A DNA stretch of 64,000 nt from Flaveria trinervia. Its lineage: Eukaryota > Streptophyta > Magnoliopsida > Asterales > Asteraceae. Position 1 is the stretch's first letter. Each line of letters starts with the position of its first letter. Positions 34,460 through 47,513 of this stretch are shown in pieces. Made by a program: the position numbers and the translations under genes. Where the stretch lies: positions 42,243,525-42,307,524 of the forward strand of contig CM046457.1 of the NCBI GenBank assembly GCA_025506515.1, given 5' to 3'. The notes beneath the pieces were generated by a model that saw nothing but the letters and a program-made list of their open reading frames with translations, was not told the origin of the DNA and made no database searches.

Positions 34460-35343
34460 GGATCATTAATCATCCCTACTTACATGTTGAAGGGAGCCAC
34501 GAGATATGGTGTCATGATACACTTCAAAGACTACTACAAAGGGTCGAAAGATCCTACTTACAAGCAGATGAAGAAACACTAGCGGCAGTCGGACAACTAG
34601 AAAGATACAATACATTATTGAGTGTTTAGTGTAAGCGTTTATTCTCACAAAATAGACATTTCATTTATGAAGTGACCGAGGAATTTTTAGCATCTTTCAA
34701 ATTTAGCATGAAAGACTTTGACCCTTGGGATAATAATGCACTTTCATTCAGACTTGTTGGACATTGGCACAAAACATCCATTGCCTTGTTCGGTGTCTAT
34801 CTCGGGATCTACACGGAACAAGAAATGGAGGAGGAAGCAATATATGGAATGTCGGCGTACCATACCATCCCAGACAAGGAAAGTAAAGACACAGAAAGTG
34901 GTGCAATGAGGAAAGCATTTTGGGAGAATATTAGAACCGAAGGGTTCAACTCGAGTAAAACAAAAAGCAGTCAGATACGAGGCCCGCTGTTGTGATACAT
35001 TCATCGGTTACTTAGTCATTCGATAATAGCTCGTGGTCAAAGTGAGGGAGTTGTTAACTTGAGGGACTTTTTCATTTTATATTGTATGGTTAATCAGTTG
35101 CCATGTAATATTGGGTATTTGTTTTGTAATCCTTTTGCCAGCAATGCGATTGCAGGTGCTCCAACACCCATGTTTGGAGGAAGCTGGATTTTGAACTTAT
35201 ACGAGAGCTATGGTTATAACACAAAGGGAACTGAAGGAGTGATGTCGGGACTGTTATACTTGAGCATTTGCACAAGTATGTACATGGTGACGAGCCTACC
35301 AAATGGGCAGCCGAGATTCATGGATAAGAAGGAACAAATCTAG
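34460..35343 (+). pseudogene. Athila env-position ORF (ATHILA ORF-1 type), broken
   Basis: Two parts in the same frame (34672-34995 and 35059-35343), separated by a stop at 34993, read conserved blocks of the Athila family protein: FDPWDN..LSFRLVGHWH, the YIHRLLSHSIIARGQSEGVVN stretch and LRDFFILYCMV. Upstream homology reaches about 34460 in another frame. The protein's function is unknown; it sits where an envelope gene would lie in a retrovirus. Confidence 0.8.
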
Positions 35344-37093
35344 GATCCGACAACCCCCAAATAAATAATTATGGATCTCGACATGCCAGGAAGGAGCCGG
35401 AGCTGGATCTTCAATTTCACATACAAGGGAATTCCCAACCATGTTAGAGCTTTATGAGTCAATCCAAACCACCAGCGACCATGCAAGGCGATCATTTAAG
35501 TATGCCCAATGAGCCTTCAACCGAGTCGAAAATCTGCATTCCCGAGTCGATGACCTGAGCAACGATGTCACGTACATCAGGAACCGAATGTACCATGAGT
35601 GGGGGCATATCCTACCACAAGGCCGGTGAAAATTATATCATTTTTGGGGGACCTGACACAGTTGTTTCGTGGCAATCTATCTTTTAATTTATGACATTTT
35701 TTTGTGTTTAGGATTTTAATGCTTTCAATAAATTCGTGACATTTTAGGAAATCCCGAAGATTCTACCAAAGCAAGGGCAACCAAAAACAAGAGACAAATT
35801 CTTCCTTTTTAGGGGACTTATTTCATTACCCATTTCTCAATCTTGATTATGTTAATCATATTGAGCACAATGTGAATTTTAAGTGTGGGGATGGGAGTAA
35901 TGCATTTGACTTTGCTAAAAAGGTCCAAATTTAAATTTTTTAGGAAAAGATCACTTAACAAGTAATTTTTGTGACAAGAAACCAAAAACTTAATATAATT
36001 TTTGATAAACCAAATGACAAATATACGTTTTCGGAATATAAAGAAGTAAATAATGACGTCCAAATAAAATTGAAAATGTTTTTGTTGTGATATCATTAAA
36101 AGCAATAATCTAATCTAGTAAAATATTTAATCATGTAAAATGAAACACTTTTACCCAATTCCATTCATATGTGAGTTTATTTTTGAGCCTTAAACAACTT
36201 TTGCAAATTGCAATTCTACTTTTATTCTATATGTAATTGAGGGTGCCTTATGATACATGTGATTAGAACTTGCTTTGGGTATGCATTTCAAGACCTTAAT
36301 TAGTATTTGTTGCATAAAAATGAGTTAGGCACCAGGTGACCTTAACCATTCGAGCCCTATCCATTTTTTTTTAATTTTCCTTACCCGAACAACAACTTCA
36401 GTTAGCCCCGATTGGGTGTTATTAGGCTTCAAGCCGAACGATCCTTAAGAAAGTAAAGTTTTGTGTATCTTCGGGTAAAAGATGAAGTATGATTCTTGAA
36501 AGCAAAATACGGTCTTGGCAATCTGACCTTAAACGAGTCCTCAAGTTAGCATATCCCTTCTAGCTTGAAGTATTGGATAGGGAACCTTTTATTGGTTTCC
36601 TTGTAGTTTATGTTAGAAAAAATAAGCCAAGACCGTCGACTTTAACAATTAGCCACTTTTTCCAAATATTCCTTACCCGAGCCCGAGCCAAGTTACAACT
36701 CGTCAAAAACCTAATGATTTATGCCAGTAAATATCAAAGTAGGTGCAGATTTGATCCCTTAACAAGCATATGATTTCACACGTATTCATACTAGGCAATT
36801 GAGTGTATTAGTCATACTTAATCCTTATTATGACTCCATATATTTAGCCGAGTGTGAGTGCATCTTGTGAGAAGTGTGGATTTTTACATGATAATAGTCT
36901 TTACTAACCAATCTATTGCTTGCTAGGATATCATTTTACATATACTTGGAATACTTATATTTGGATGAAAATAATGTTTAGTTGTGTATTTCTCGAAAGA
37001 CATGTTTATAATATGATTTATTTGGGTTTTGGTTGGTTCGTTGTTTTAAGTGATTTTTGCTTGAGGACAAGCAAGGTTCAAGTGTGGGATGTT
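35344..37093 (+). other. Non-coding 3' region of Athila H
   Basis: No significant frame. It contains a purine-rich TTAAGTGTGGGGATGGGAG (35878-35896) like the extra central PPT of Athila elements, and AAGTGTGGGATGTT (37080-37093), the PPT abutting the 3' LTR. Confidence 0.55.
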
Positions 37094-38772
37094 TGATGTG
37101 CTCCAAATTATACATAAATATCCTATCAAAAGCATATCAATTATTCCTTAATACAATCCTTAAAATGATGAAAATATACTTAAAAATGTTAAATTGTGTT
37201 TTCAGGTGTTTAAAACGGCAAGATGGACAAAAGAAGCATATTTATCAAGAAATTGAAGTAATCCGAGCTTTGGAGTCCAAGCATGGGGCCATGCCTCTTT
37301 AAGCACACCCCATTTTTTGCTAGAAACACACCCTCGTGCTAAATTAACACACCCCCGTGTTTGGACATCAGACAGGACAAAAAGTATTGTTCCCTAAAAG
37401 TAGACACGGGGTCGTGCCCCATATGGCACGGGGCCGTGCCCCACCTCCAACACGGGGTCGTATCCCATTTAGCACGGGGTAGTGCCCGACACAACTTGCA
37501 TGTCCGAGCCATCCAACTTTCGTTAGAATTGTACTAGCACGGGGCCATGCTTAAACACTCCAGAAAGCCTATAAATAGAAGCCTAATTTCACCAGTTTTG
37601 GTAAGCTTTGGTGGGATAGTTACTCTACAAAACTCTCTTGGGAATCAAGACTTCAAGGTCATTTGGAGGCTCGAGAGGTGCATACAACACTTGGAAGAAG
37701 CTCATGATCGTCTAGACGTCATCCATTGTGGATTTTCGGTTTGATTGTTTCATTACACCGATGATTACATATCTATCTTCTTTGGTATATGTTGTTATGT
37801 TAAAGCTCATTATGAGCTAAACTCTTTCTATCATCCTAATCGGATGAAACTGATGTAATTTGTGATGAAATAATGGTGTGATAAATATTATGTTAATGTT
37901 ATGGTGGTCTTGGGAAAACTATTGATGGGTACCATCTACATTTAAACAAGAAGTTATAAATTTATGGTTTGTGATTATGATTGTCATACAAGGTTGAAAA
38001 CCGTATGATTAATTTTCATTCGCGAAACCGGTCTTCATAATAAATCCATGGCTAATGAACTAGAAATGGTTATTAGAAATCATATCACCTTAACTGTTGA
38101 TCATTTGCGGGTTCGCTTTTATTAGTTTGAGAAATCTTCAGTAATTGTTATGGTTTTCTAAAATTAGTGGTATGTTAGGAAGGAACTTGATCAACTCTCT
38201 TTTAAACATTAAGTTATGTTTTGAGAAATCATATGTCAAATAGGTCACAAAAGATTTACCTACATTGATAGGGCTTTGATCTAAGCAGTAAAGCTCAACC
38301 ATACGTGATCCTAGTCACTACGACAGCAGGATAGACGAGAAATCGCGCCAGCTCATCTTTATAAACGTTAACATAATTACATTAATCCATATCTTTAAAT
38401 CACACCATCAATTTATCACAATTACATAAGTGGAGTCTAATTGGGATGATAACTTTTATTACCTAGTTTTAAATCCAAACGCTTCAAATCTCAGTTTACT
38501 TTATTTTTATCATTATTTTTAAACCCTTAAATCTTTCCAATGCAAGTTATCATTTTCCTTGACAAAAACCAACTCGGATAGTCAAACGTCAAGTTTGTTG
38601 AGTAGGCTAGGTGTGTCCACGGATTGATACTCGGTTCTTACCAATACTATATTACCACACGACAGGTATACTTCCCTTTTGTGTGTGTGGTTTAGTACTT
38701 GTAATAACCATTTAAAACTGAATATGTGTATAAAATATTTATCAAAATATATATACTATCCGCACCCCATCA
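37094..38772 (+). repeat. 3' LTR of Athila H (1679 bp)
   Basis: It starts TGATGTGCTCC and ends CCCCATCA before GCTAC. Word array 37285-37552; TATA box CTATAAATAG near 37569. Confidence 0.92.
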
Positions 38773-38777
38773 GCTAC

Positions 38778-39800
38778 TAAGGAGAGTATAGAGACTTACC
38801 TTGAGGGTTTTCAGCTTGGGTTTGGGACTCATGGGATTAAGACTAAGGAGACTCGATACCCATATAAGGGCAATTATGAAAGAAGATGGGAACTCAGAAT
38901 AAGTGGGAGCCCATATTTCCACTCTAGCCTTTTTGGATAGGGGAAGGGGAACTTGTTGAATTAGAGGAGATTGAACAAGAGTTCACTTGGAGCGTCTTTG
39001 GTATGTAATCTTGATGGTGTAAAAAAGGAAGATTTGGCAATATGGTGGCTATTGCTGGTGTGGGTTCATCACCTATGGGGTTAATAGGGATGTCACCAAG
39101 AGCCATTGGTTTAATCTACCTAGAAGGAGGTCAGCGTGTCTTCCAGTGAAGTTGCTGGATACCCTCTTCACACCTTGAAGATGGTCGGCCACATGTGAGG
39201 AACAGGTAGAGCAACTACACAGAGAATGTTACTTTGATCCAACTCATAGTTGATTATGTCGAATAAATCGGGGATACATGTAAAATGTTTCCCTTTTAAG
39301 GTTTCGCATAAGATTGGTTAGCACAAACCTTGAGTAGTTGAATAAACCGGGAATTTGATCCCAACCCCAAGACTTATTTCACAGGCAGGGAAGGACTATC
39401 TGAAGATGGAATTTCCAGTTATAGGAGAAATCGAACTTGTACACTATAGACATGCTCATATCACCACCATATTGTATCTGGGTAAATGTGTCATCTAGGT
39501 CTAATTTGGGGAATTCCGTAAGAGAGCCCTCATCATGAAGCTCGAGATGCTTCTTGATGATTTGTTCGGATATGATTCATTATGGCCACAAATGCTTGAC
39601 GTAATAACCCTAACTCCGTTTAGGGTCTCAATCTACCCATTCCCCTAAAACTCTACCATTTGGTTTGAGAAAATAGTGGGGTTGACAGTTACGATAGTGT
39701 AGTAGGTGGATTGAGTAATGAATTGGAAGATTTTGGAGAAGTTAGCATCCTTAGAAGAGTCAAGGAGTGCGACTTGGTTGTACTAAGGGTTTAGTGCCAT
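38778..39800 (-). pseudogene. ORF3 of element J, N-terminal domain, broken
   Basis: The minus-strand ATG at 39800 opens MALNP and then YNQVALLDSS, like the KPRHN start in B and C. A shared block IIKKHLELHDEGSLTEFPK is readable at about 39570-39515, followed by QYGGDM and YKFDFSYNWKFHLQ (to about 39395). A 39106-38924 frame belongs to the linker. The frame is interrupted by Athila H and resumes at 29381. Confidence 0.6.
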
Positions 39801-40318
39801 TGTTTTAAGAAAGTTACAAAGGAAATTTAGTTGATTTTAGGAGTAAAAACAGAGATGAAGGAAACTTAGGGCTGTGAAATTGGTAAAAAGATTAACAAAA
39901 TAGTTTGGAAGTTTATAAATGGGTGAAATGGCAGATAGATAAGGTGAAATGACAATTAGGGGTATGATGTTACAATGGCGGTTTATTTAGTTCATTTAAA
40001 ATATTCTAACATCATTAATAAAAACTTTGTTTTTTTCAGAGTAGGGCCCAAAAGATTTTCTTTACACAGTAAAGCTTTCTTCTAAGTGTAAAAGCTTTTC
40101 CGAAGGTAATCTTCTGCCGAAGCCAAATTTACTTCCGAAGGTAAATACCTCCAATTTACTTTCGAGAGTAAGAAGGCCTTCCGAGTAAAGAATTTTATTA
40201 AGCTTCAGAAATAGATTTGATATTTCATTAAATGCTTCTTTTGACACTAAAAACTTTTTGAAAGATAAGATTAACCTTGGAGGAATTTTCCGTTGGAAGA
40301 TATATATGACATCTTCCG
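39801..40318 (-). repeat. Spacer between pol and ORF3 of J, part 1, with CTTCsGAAG words
   Basis: It holds degenerate CTTCCGAAG words at 40070-40318 and continues at 52600-52640 beyond element C (CTTCGAAAG etc.). No coding signal is visible. Confidence 0.7.
39911..39920 (-). promoter_or_regulatory. TATA-like box upstream of ORF3 in J
   Basis: ATTTATAAAC (minus strand), about 110 bp before the J ORF3 ATG and downstream of the word array, as in element A. Confidence 0.4.
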
Positions 40319-41058
40319 TGTTGGACCAAAAGAACCAATGAGCCTGATCAGAAAAACCTCTAAGTCCCACAGACATTAGAACTGCTGAAGAAGATCACAA
40401 CAGCTGAAGACATTAGCTGATTACAAGGTCTGAAGACAAAGTCTGAAAGTAAAGTACTGAAGAACAAAGACTGAAGACAAAGTCTGAAAGCAAAGTACTG
40501 AAGATCAAAGATCAAAGACAAAGTCTGAAGCCATCAGCTGAAGACACAGTCTGAAAGTAAAGTACTAAAGACAAAGACTAAAGACCAAAGTGATCAGCAG
40601 TTGTCACAACAACTGAAGTAAATAACTTCAGTAGTTGTGATGGTTTCCTTTCGGTAGTTGTAATTTACTTTTTAGTAGTTATAGTTTCAGTAGTTGTAGT
40701 TTAGTAGTTTTATGTTTTTGTACTTAAGCATTCTCTGTGATGTAATCAGTAGCTGAGAACATTCTCAGTAGATTGCATAGTTTCAGTAGTTTGAATAATG
40801 CTGTTAGATGTCACTATCAAGTGACATCAGCAGACGTCACATATCCTATATAAGGAATGTTGACCTAGTTGTAAAGTGTGACATTGAGCCATCGCGAAAG
40901 CATACGAATGAAATATTTCTTTTGCAGAATTCTCGCTTTCTATATCCGTGTACTGTTACATTGAATATCAATTATGTTCTTGTGAATTTTTTAATTCGTT
41001 GTTCGAATTCCGCTGCAACACTCTCTAAATAATCAAACTTAGATCACTGATCCTAACA
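40319..41058 (+). repeat. 5' LTR of element C (740 bp)
   Basis: It runs from TGTTGGACC to GATCCTAACA. The U3 contains a short irregular GAAGACAAAGTCTGAA array (40430-40590) and AGTAGTT words (40600-40800). It is about 200 bp shorter than the 3' LTR. Confidence 0.92.
40831..40855 (+). promoter_or_regulatory. LTR core promoter of C: ACGT box and TATA
   Basis: CAGACGTCAC (40831-40840) contains an ACGT core (TGACGTCT on the other strand, a TGACG/bZIP-type site) six bases before the TATA box CTATATAAGG (40846-40855). The 3' LTR has CACACGTCAC and the same TATA (52389-52398). The B LTRs keep the TATA but not the ACGT core. Confidence 0.6.
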
Positions 41059-41060
41059 AA

Positions 41061-41072
41061 TGGTATCAGAGC
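41061..41072 (+). other. Primer-binding site of element C
   Basis: TGGTATCAGAGC, 2 bp after the LTR; initiator-tRNA-Met type. Confidence 0.9.
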
Positions 41073-41287
41073 AAGGTTAATCATTGATCGATCTAACAAT
41101 TGATCATTGAACTGCTATTCGATATCTAAGTTTGATTGAATTAGCATATTTGCATGAATTGGTTATAGATCATTGAATTTCTGCTGCTTTCGTTTATCTG
41201 CTTTGAGTTTTCTCTTGGTTCATATTGAGTTTGTTGTGTTTTGCACTAAATCAGTTAAAACTTAATTGAATTTGGTTGAATCTGAGA

Positions 41288-44169
41288 ATGACTACTCCTT
41301 CTAATGACCCTCACAATACCGGTTCCTCAACCAAGCCTCCGATCCTGGTTAGGACTGAGTATAACATATGGCAACGAAGAATGCTTCATCATCTGTCTAT
41401 TAACAGTTTAGGTTGTTGGACATCTGTGGTACATGGTCCACACAAGCCTATGGTGAATAATCCGAAAACCAACCAAATGGTTCCGGAGAAGAAGGAACAA
41501 TACTCAGATGAGGATCGAAAACTGTTTGAGATTGATGCTAAAGCGCATGGAATTCTGGCCATGGCACTCCGAATGAAATCTATTCTGGGCTTATGCATCA
41601 TGAAACTGCTCATGACCTCTGGAATGCATTGAAGGAACAATTTGGTGGAACATATGAGGTCTTAGCAAACAACAGAGAAATCCTTGCCCAACAATATGAG
41701 ACATTCTCTCATAGGAAGGGGGAGTCACTCACTCAACAATTTGAGCGTTTTTCCTGTTTGATCTTTGAGCTGAAAATAGTCAAACATGAATACACTAATA
41801 GTCAGATGAACAACAGATTCCTCAGATCACTACCTGAGAGATGGGACACATATACCATTGTCCTACGCTCTAGTGCAAATCTGGATAGTCTATCTCTCAC
41901 CCAACTTGATGGGAAACTGCTTACATTTGAAAGAGAGATAGAGCAGAAAAGGAAACTGGCATCATCAGGAAAGCTCACTGATGACTTTGTACCAGGGAAC
42001 ATTGCCTTGGTTGGTCATGAGTGAGAATATGCTGCATCAGAAAGAAATTACGATGAGCATATAGATTTCTCCTCAAACGGTTCAGATCATGCATTTGTTA
42101 GTGTTGACAGTCTGTCAGGCTGTAATAGTGACAATTTGTGTTTCATTATGGATGATTTAAAGGGTATTGCTGATGATGACTTAGAAGAGATGGATATTCT
42201 AAGCCAAATGGCCTTGATTAATATCAGATCTCAAAAGTTCTACATAAGAACTGGTAGGAAATTTCCAGGACTCTCTGGCAAAACCAAAGTTGGTTTTGAC
42301 AAGAGTAAGCTGAGGTGTCACAAATGCCATAGGCTTGGACACTTTGCAAGAGAGTGTAGATCATCTGGATCTAACTCCTCTACACCTTTGTGACTTTTCC
42401 AAGCAATAGGCCACAAAACAGAGGGCAACATCCTGCTAGTTCTGGTCATCATTCACAACCTATATCTCGTGCATATTTTGTCCCTCAGGGTCCAATGTCA
42501 TATCAATATCCATGCTATTACATGCCACACCCAAATCCGGTTCAAGTTCCTATTGCACAACAACCTCAAGCCCTACCTGAGCCTCTACCATCTCAATCAT
42601 CTCAATCACAACCTCATCACAGCTTTTTCACCCCTGGAATTGTTGACTGGAGCAGTTTACCAGATGATCTCTCTCGTAATGAGCAATTATTTGCTGGTGA
42701 TGGTCAACATGGTGGTGAACATCCTTTTGGGAATCTAGCTCTCATGGCCCTGGAATCTACTGATAGTTCATGCTCCAATGCATCTTTATCACAGGTAACC
42801 CAGGTATCCTCTGAGGCTAAGGCCAAACTATGTTCTGAATCTTGAATAGCTGCATTTATCTCTATTAGAGAGGCAAATGTAGCTTTAATAAATCAAAATC
42901 TAGAGCTTGAGCAAACCCTTTCCAAAAGAAAAGCTCAATATGAGTCTGTCTTTAAGGATAAATATGATGAGATTTATAAGCTTAAATGCCAATTAAATGA
43001 TGAAAAGGCTAAGCTAGAGGTCATTCTTGAGAACCATCGAGATCTCAAAGAAAAACTTACAGTTACCCAAGTTGAGTGTGACCGATGGGTATCATCCTGC
43101 AAGGGATTTGAAATGCTGCTCAGCAAGCAATCTCCTTCGAATGTGAAGTTTGGAATAGGTTACAACCACATTGCACCACCTACAGATTTTACTCCAAAAC
43201 CAATAGTAAAATCTGACGGTGAAAGTAATTTCCAAACCACATCATCATGTGTATCATCGTCAAGTGATCACCCAAAATCACAAGATGAAATCAGTGTTAA
43301 TACCTTAGCAAATCAATTGGCTGATGGGTTAACTACTGATAAGCACATGAAGCTGAGTACTTCAGATGTTGTCCCTCTAAGTACGTCAAGTACTGAAGGC
43401 AAGTCACAACATCTGAAAAGCATTTCAAATCAGCTGAAATAAAAGGATTAACAACTACTGATAGAGAACAGCTGAAGAACAAGTCTTCAGTTGTTACAGA
43501 TCCTTCAATACTAAACAAAAGTACTGAAAGGAGGAAAGTATTGAAGAGCACACCTTCAGTAGTTTCCACATCAGCAGTTGATCAATTCAAGATGAAGAAT
43601 AAGCCATGTGAAATATGTGGTAAATCAATCATCTTTGTGATGAATCTTGGTACAAAAAGGGTTCCAAACTCAACAGAGATAAGCTCATTAAAATCCAGAT
43701 GGATGAAATGAAAAATGAGTTTGAGACCAAGTTTGTACCAAAGTCATCCCAATGTGATGAACCCAAGCCTTCATCTAAATCCAAAAAGAAGGATAGGGTT
43801 TATCATAAAACAGCTGATAGTGCTCCTCATGATAAACATCAGACTAAGTCTATGAATTTTAAGGAGGAAATGGTGGGTCACAGGAACTCATCAAACTCAA
43901 GTACTGATATGTCACAAGAGCTGAAAGCTTTAGCTACAAATCAGACACAACTTGTTATGATGGTTCAGCATTCGTTGGGGAGAGTTAACCAACTAGATGT
44001 ACGTGTGATCAAACCACTAAAAAGGCTTTCCAAGCCCAAATCCAAGGAATCCATTTCAGCACCATCTCCTTCTTCATCGGCTGTTAATCATAAGAAACAA
44101 GTTATGGTTAAATCTGTTGATGAAAACAGACCCAAAACCAAAAAGGTTTGGGTCTCAAAACCTAACTAG
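41288..44169 (+). pseudogene. gag and gag-spacer of element C, broken
   Basis: The start at 41288 matches the B start (MTTPSND); an in-frame upstream ATG (41276) is not conserved. A frameshift near 41570 (ILAMAL, then shifted), a stop at 42022 and a shift near 42390 break the frame. The zinc knuckle CHKCHRLGHFAREC (CX2CX4HX4C, complete) lies at about 42316-42357. The spacer has a Pro/Gln-rich part (42400-42640), a coiled-coil-like part, the GIGYNH...DFTP motif near 43155 and a Lys-rich part (43699-44169). Confidence 0.82.
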
Positions 44170-44182
44170 TACTTTATGATGA

Positions 44183-44680
44183 ATGCAGGGTTCTTCAGCA
44201 TGCCAAAGGAGCATCTGGTATGTAGACAGTGGAGGATCTATGCATATGACTAGGAACAGTTCTCTTCTTAATGACTACTCTCAAGGAAAGAAGGGATTTG
44301 TTTCATTTGGAAATGATGCCAAGGGTTACATCATCAGGAAAGGATATGTGTCTAATGGACAAATCAGGTTTGATGATGTTAACCATGTGGAGAATCTCAA
44401 GTATAATCTGCTAAGTGTCAGTCAGATGTGTGATAAAGGGCATGTTGCACTTTTCACAAGCCAGAACTGCAGGAGTCTGTCTTCCCGAGTTCTGAGGCTG
44501 ATTGACAAGGTATTGGATGAACATACTCTCCTGAAGGGCAACAGGATTGGAAGAGTGTATGCCTTGGATTTGTCAAAGAAGATTGATTTGAAAGTCATCC
44601 TTGCCTGTTCTCCAAAGCCTCTCCTCAGGAATCTAAACGGTGGCATAGAAGGCTGGGTCATGTTAATCTCAAAAACATGA
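44183..44680 (+). pseudogene. Protease and start of GAG-pre-integrase of element C
   Basis: WYVDSGGSMHMT with the catalytic Asp at 44225-44227. The frame continues through FGNDAKG, VENLKYNLLSVSQMCD and the long linker typical of copia, then shifts near 44610, which removes the first His block of the HHCC zinc domain from frame. Confidence 0.82.
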
Positions 44681-45704
44681 ATCAGTTGATCCACAATAGT
44701 TTAGTGAGAGGTCTACCAATAAAGGAGTTCCACTATGATGAAACCTGCACTGCTTGTTTGAAAAGAAAACAACACAAAGTCTCATTCCCTCCTATTGAAG
44801 AACCTAAGTCCACTGCCTGCTTTCAGTTACTGCACATGGATCTATTTGGTCCTGTGAGAGTGATGAGCATGGCAAAGAAGAAATACTGTTTAGTAATTGT
44901 GGATGATTACTCCAGATTTGTATGGACTTTCTTCTTGCATTAAAAGGATGAGGTTGCTCAGACGATTATAAACTTTGTGTTGTATGTTGAGAAGTAGTAT
45001 TCCCTATCAGTCAAGTGTATAAGGAGTGATAATGGAATGGAATTGAGAAACCATACACTTGATGATTTTTATCTATCAAAAGGAATCAAGAGGCAGTTCA
45101 GCATCCCAAGGACTCCAGAACAAAATGGAGTAGTGGAGAGAAAGAACAGGACCGTAGTTAAAGCTGCAAGGTCTATGTTGGCTGACTCTGGTTTGCTATT
45201 GACCTTTTGGGCTGAAGCTGTTAACACAACTTGCTATGTGCAGAATAGAGTATTAGTAAATCAAAGGTTGATGAAGACTCCATATGAAGTTCTACATCAT
45301 TTGGCTCCTCTAATTCATTCTTCAAAACCTTTGGGTGTCCTTGTTTCATTCTAAACATAGAGGATCAACTCCCCAAATTTGATCCTAAGGTGGATGCAGG
45401 GTATTTTGTAGGTTATTCATCCACACGCAAGGCTTACAGGGTCTTCAACTGCAGAACAAAGTTAGTTGAAAAAACCTTTCATGTGAAATTCAATGAATCT
45501 CCTAAGGATAAACTTCCACAAAACCCTATGGAGTTGTTTGATCTGGACATACTGCAATATGTTCCTTATCAATCTCCAGCTGTTGCAGATCATGTGGATA
45601 AATCATCTTCTGCAGCAAGTCTTCCACCTGGTGGTACTGAAGATGATGATGATATCAGTACTGACCTTTTCAAGTTTAGTGACCAACTACCTGAGTCTGC
45701 TTAA
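44677..45704 (+). pseudogene. Integrase of element C, broken
   Basis: The frame 44677-44943 has the second half of HHCC (CTACLKRKQHK) and the first catalytic Asp (HMDLFGPV). A stop at 44941 interrupts a conserved SKDE-like position. The next frame (45037-45354) starts after the second Asp block (RSDNGMEL) and includes EQNGVVERKN with the catalytic Glu. A shift near 45350 leads to the C-terminal KAYRVFNCRTK block (45390-45704). Confidence 0.82.
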
Positions 45705-45893
45705 CTTGATGTTCCTGTAGCTTCTGTAGCTCCATCCACAACAAATGCTGATGAGATTTTTGACTCCTCTACATTGTTTGACTTGCCATCTAATACTTGG
45801 TTTCAAGAATCTGGGTCACCATCTGCTGTTGCTGAACCGGCTACAAACACTTGCACTGATCTTATAGTATACTAAGAGCTGAAGAATCACCCC

Positions 45894-47513
45894 ATGTCTC
45901 AACTCATTGGTGATATCAATGCTGGTGTCTCAACTAGAAGTCAATTGTCTAACTTCTGCTTCTATGCTCTCTTCATCACTCAGCTAGAGCCAAAGAACTA
46001 TCATGTTGGTTTGAGAGACAATGGAGGGGTTGAAGCCATGCAGCTTGAGCTACTTCAGTTCAAAAAGCAGCAAGTGTGGGAACTGGTTCCTCTACCCCCA
46101 GTTAAGTGTGCAATAGGCACTAAATGGGTGTTTAGGAATAAAACTGATGAAAATGGGCTTATTGTCAAGAACAAGGCTAGACTGGTTGTACAAGGGTTTT
46201 CATAAGAAGAAGGTATTGATTATGATGAAACCTTTGCCCCTGTAGCCAGACTAGAGGCAATTAGATTGTTCTTAGCCTATGTTGCATTCCACAATCTTAA
46301 AGTTTTTCAAATGGATGTCAAAAGTGCATTTTTATATGGTAAAATAAAAGAAGAGGTTTATGTGTGTCAACCACCAGGTTTTGAGGACAATAAACATCCT
46401 GATTGGGTGTATCAACTTGATAAGGCTCTTTATGGGTTGAAGCAAGCTCCTAGAGCCGGGTATGAAACACTTTCAAATTTTCTACTTAACAATAATTTCA
46501 CTAGAGGTTTCATAGATAAAACTTTGTTTATTAAGAAAGTGGATCAACATAAGCTACTTGTTCAAATTTATGTTGATGATATTATTTTTGCATCCTCTGA
46601 TCCCCAGTTGTGTGATGATTTTACAAGTTTAATGAAACAAAAGTTTGAAATGAGTGCAATGGGAGAATTACAGTTGTTTCTAGGCTTGCAAATCAAACAA
46701 AAGGCTGATGGAACCTTTATTCATCAATCAAAATATACAAAAGAACTTTTGAATAAGTTTGATATACAAAATTGTAAGCCCTGTTCTACTCCCATGTGCA
46801 ATACCACACAACTGGATGCAGATCAGAAAGGTAAAGCTGTTGATGAAACACTTTACAAATGTATGATTGGATCCTTGATGTATTTAACAGCTTCTAGACC
46901 ACATATCATGTTTGCAACTTGTGTTTGTGCTAGATTTCAGGCTGCTCCTAAAGAGTCTCATTTGATTGCAGTCAAGAGAATTTTTAGATATCTGCAAGGT
47001 ACTCAATCTCTAGGTCTATGGTATTCCACTGGACACTCTTGCAAATTAGTTGCGTTTTCAGATAGTGACTATGCAGGATGTAAGTTAACTAGAAAGTCAA
47101 CTTCTGGTGGATGTCAATTCCTAGGCAAGTGTTTGATTTCTTGGCAGAGTAAGAAACAAACATCTGTTGCTACATCCATTGTTGAAGGAGAGTACATTGC
47201 TGCTGCAAATTGTACATCTCAGGTACTCTGGCTTCAGAACCAATTATTGGATTATGGAATTACAGAGACTAAGACTCCATTATTAATGGATAGTGCTTTA
47301 GCTCTGTGCATTGTCAAGAATCCAATCCAGCACTCTAGGACCAAACATATAGAGATCAGACACCATTTTATTAGGGATTGTTTTGAAAAAGGTTTGATTG
47401 ATCCAAAGTTTGTGCCTAGTGCTGATGAGCTTGCAGATATATTTACTAAGCCTTTGGATAGTTCAACTTTCCAAAACTTTGTGTTAAGGCTTGATATGCT
47501 GCAGCTAGAATAA
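45894..47513 (+). pseudogene. Reverse transcriptase-RNase H of element C, nearly intact
   Basis: One frame with a single stop at 46203-46205. From 46266 on, 415 codons are open: QMDVKSAFL with catalytic Asp (residue 17), PPGFED, YGLKQAP, YVDD (residues 102-105, nt 46569-46580), then RNase H with SDSDYAG (D266/D268), VEGEY (E307/E309), MDS (D342) and the [13 protein letters not shown] block, ending MLQLE. This is the best preserved coding stretch of the window. RT makes cDNA in virus-like particles and RNase H degrades the RNA. The stop upstream of the catalytic site still makes the polyprotein non-functional. Confidence 0.9.

Larger units (their letters stand above)
29387..38772 (+). mobile_element. 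Athila-type Ty3/gypsy element H, 9.4 kb, defective, inserted in J
   Basis: LTRs 29387-31063 and 37094-38772 with the TGATG...CATCA termini typical of Athila/Tat; the left copy has TG mutated to TA. A 5-bp duplication GCTAC lies at 29382-29386 and 38773-38777. PBS 31070-31088. The interior has gag remnants, an aspartic protease and the Athila env-position ORF, but no RT, RNase H or integrase. By eye about 7% of positions differ in the first 220 bp of the LTRs, so it is older than B, C or D. Confidence 0.92.

Noticed and set aside
34460..35343. Athila ORF as a host gene or as a true envelope
   Set aside because: It matches the Athila family protein blocks and lies inside the element; the protein has no demonstrated envelope function, so I only give the position.
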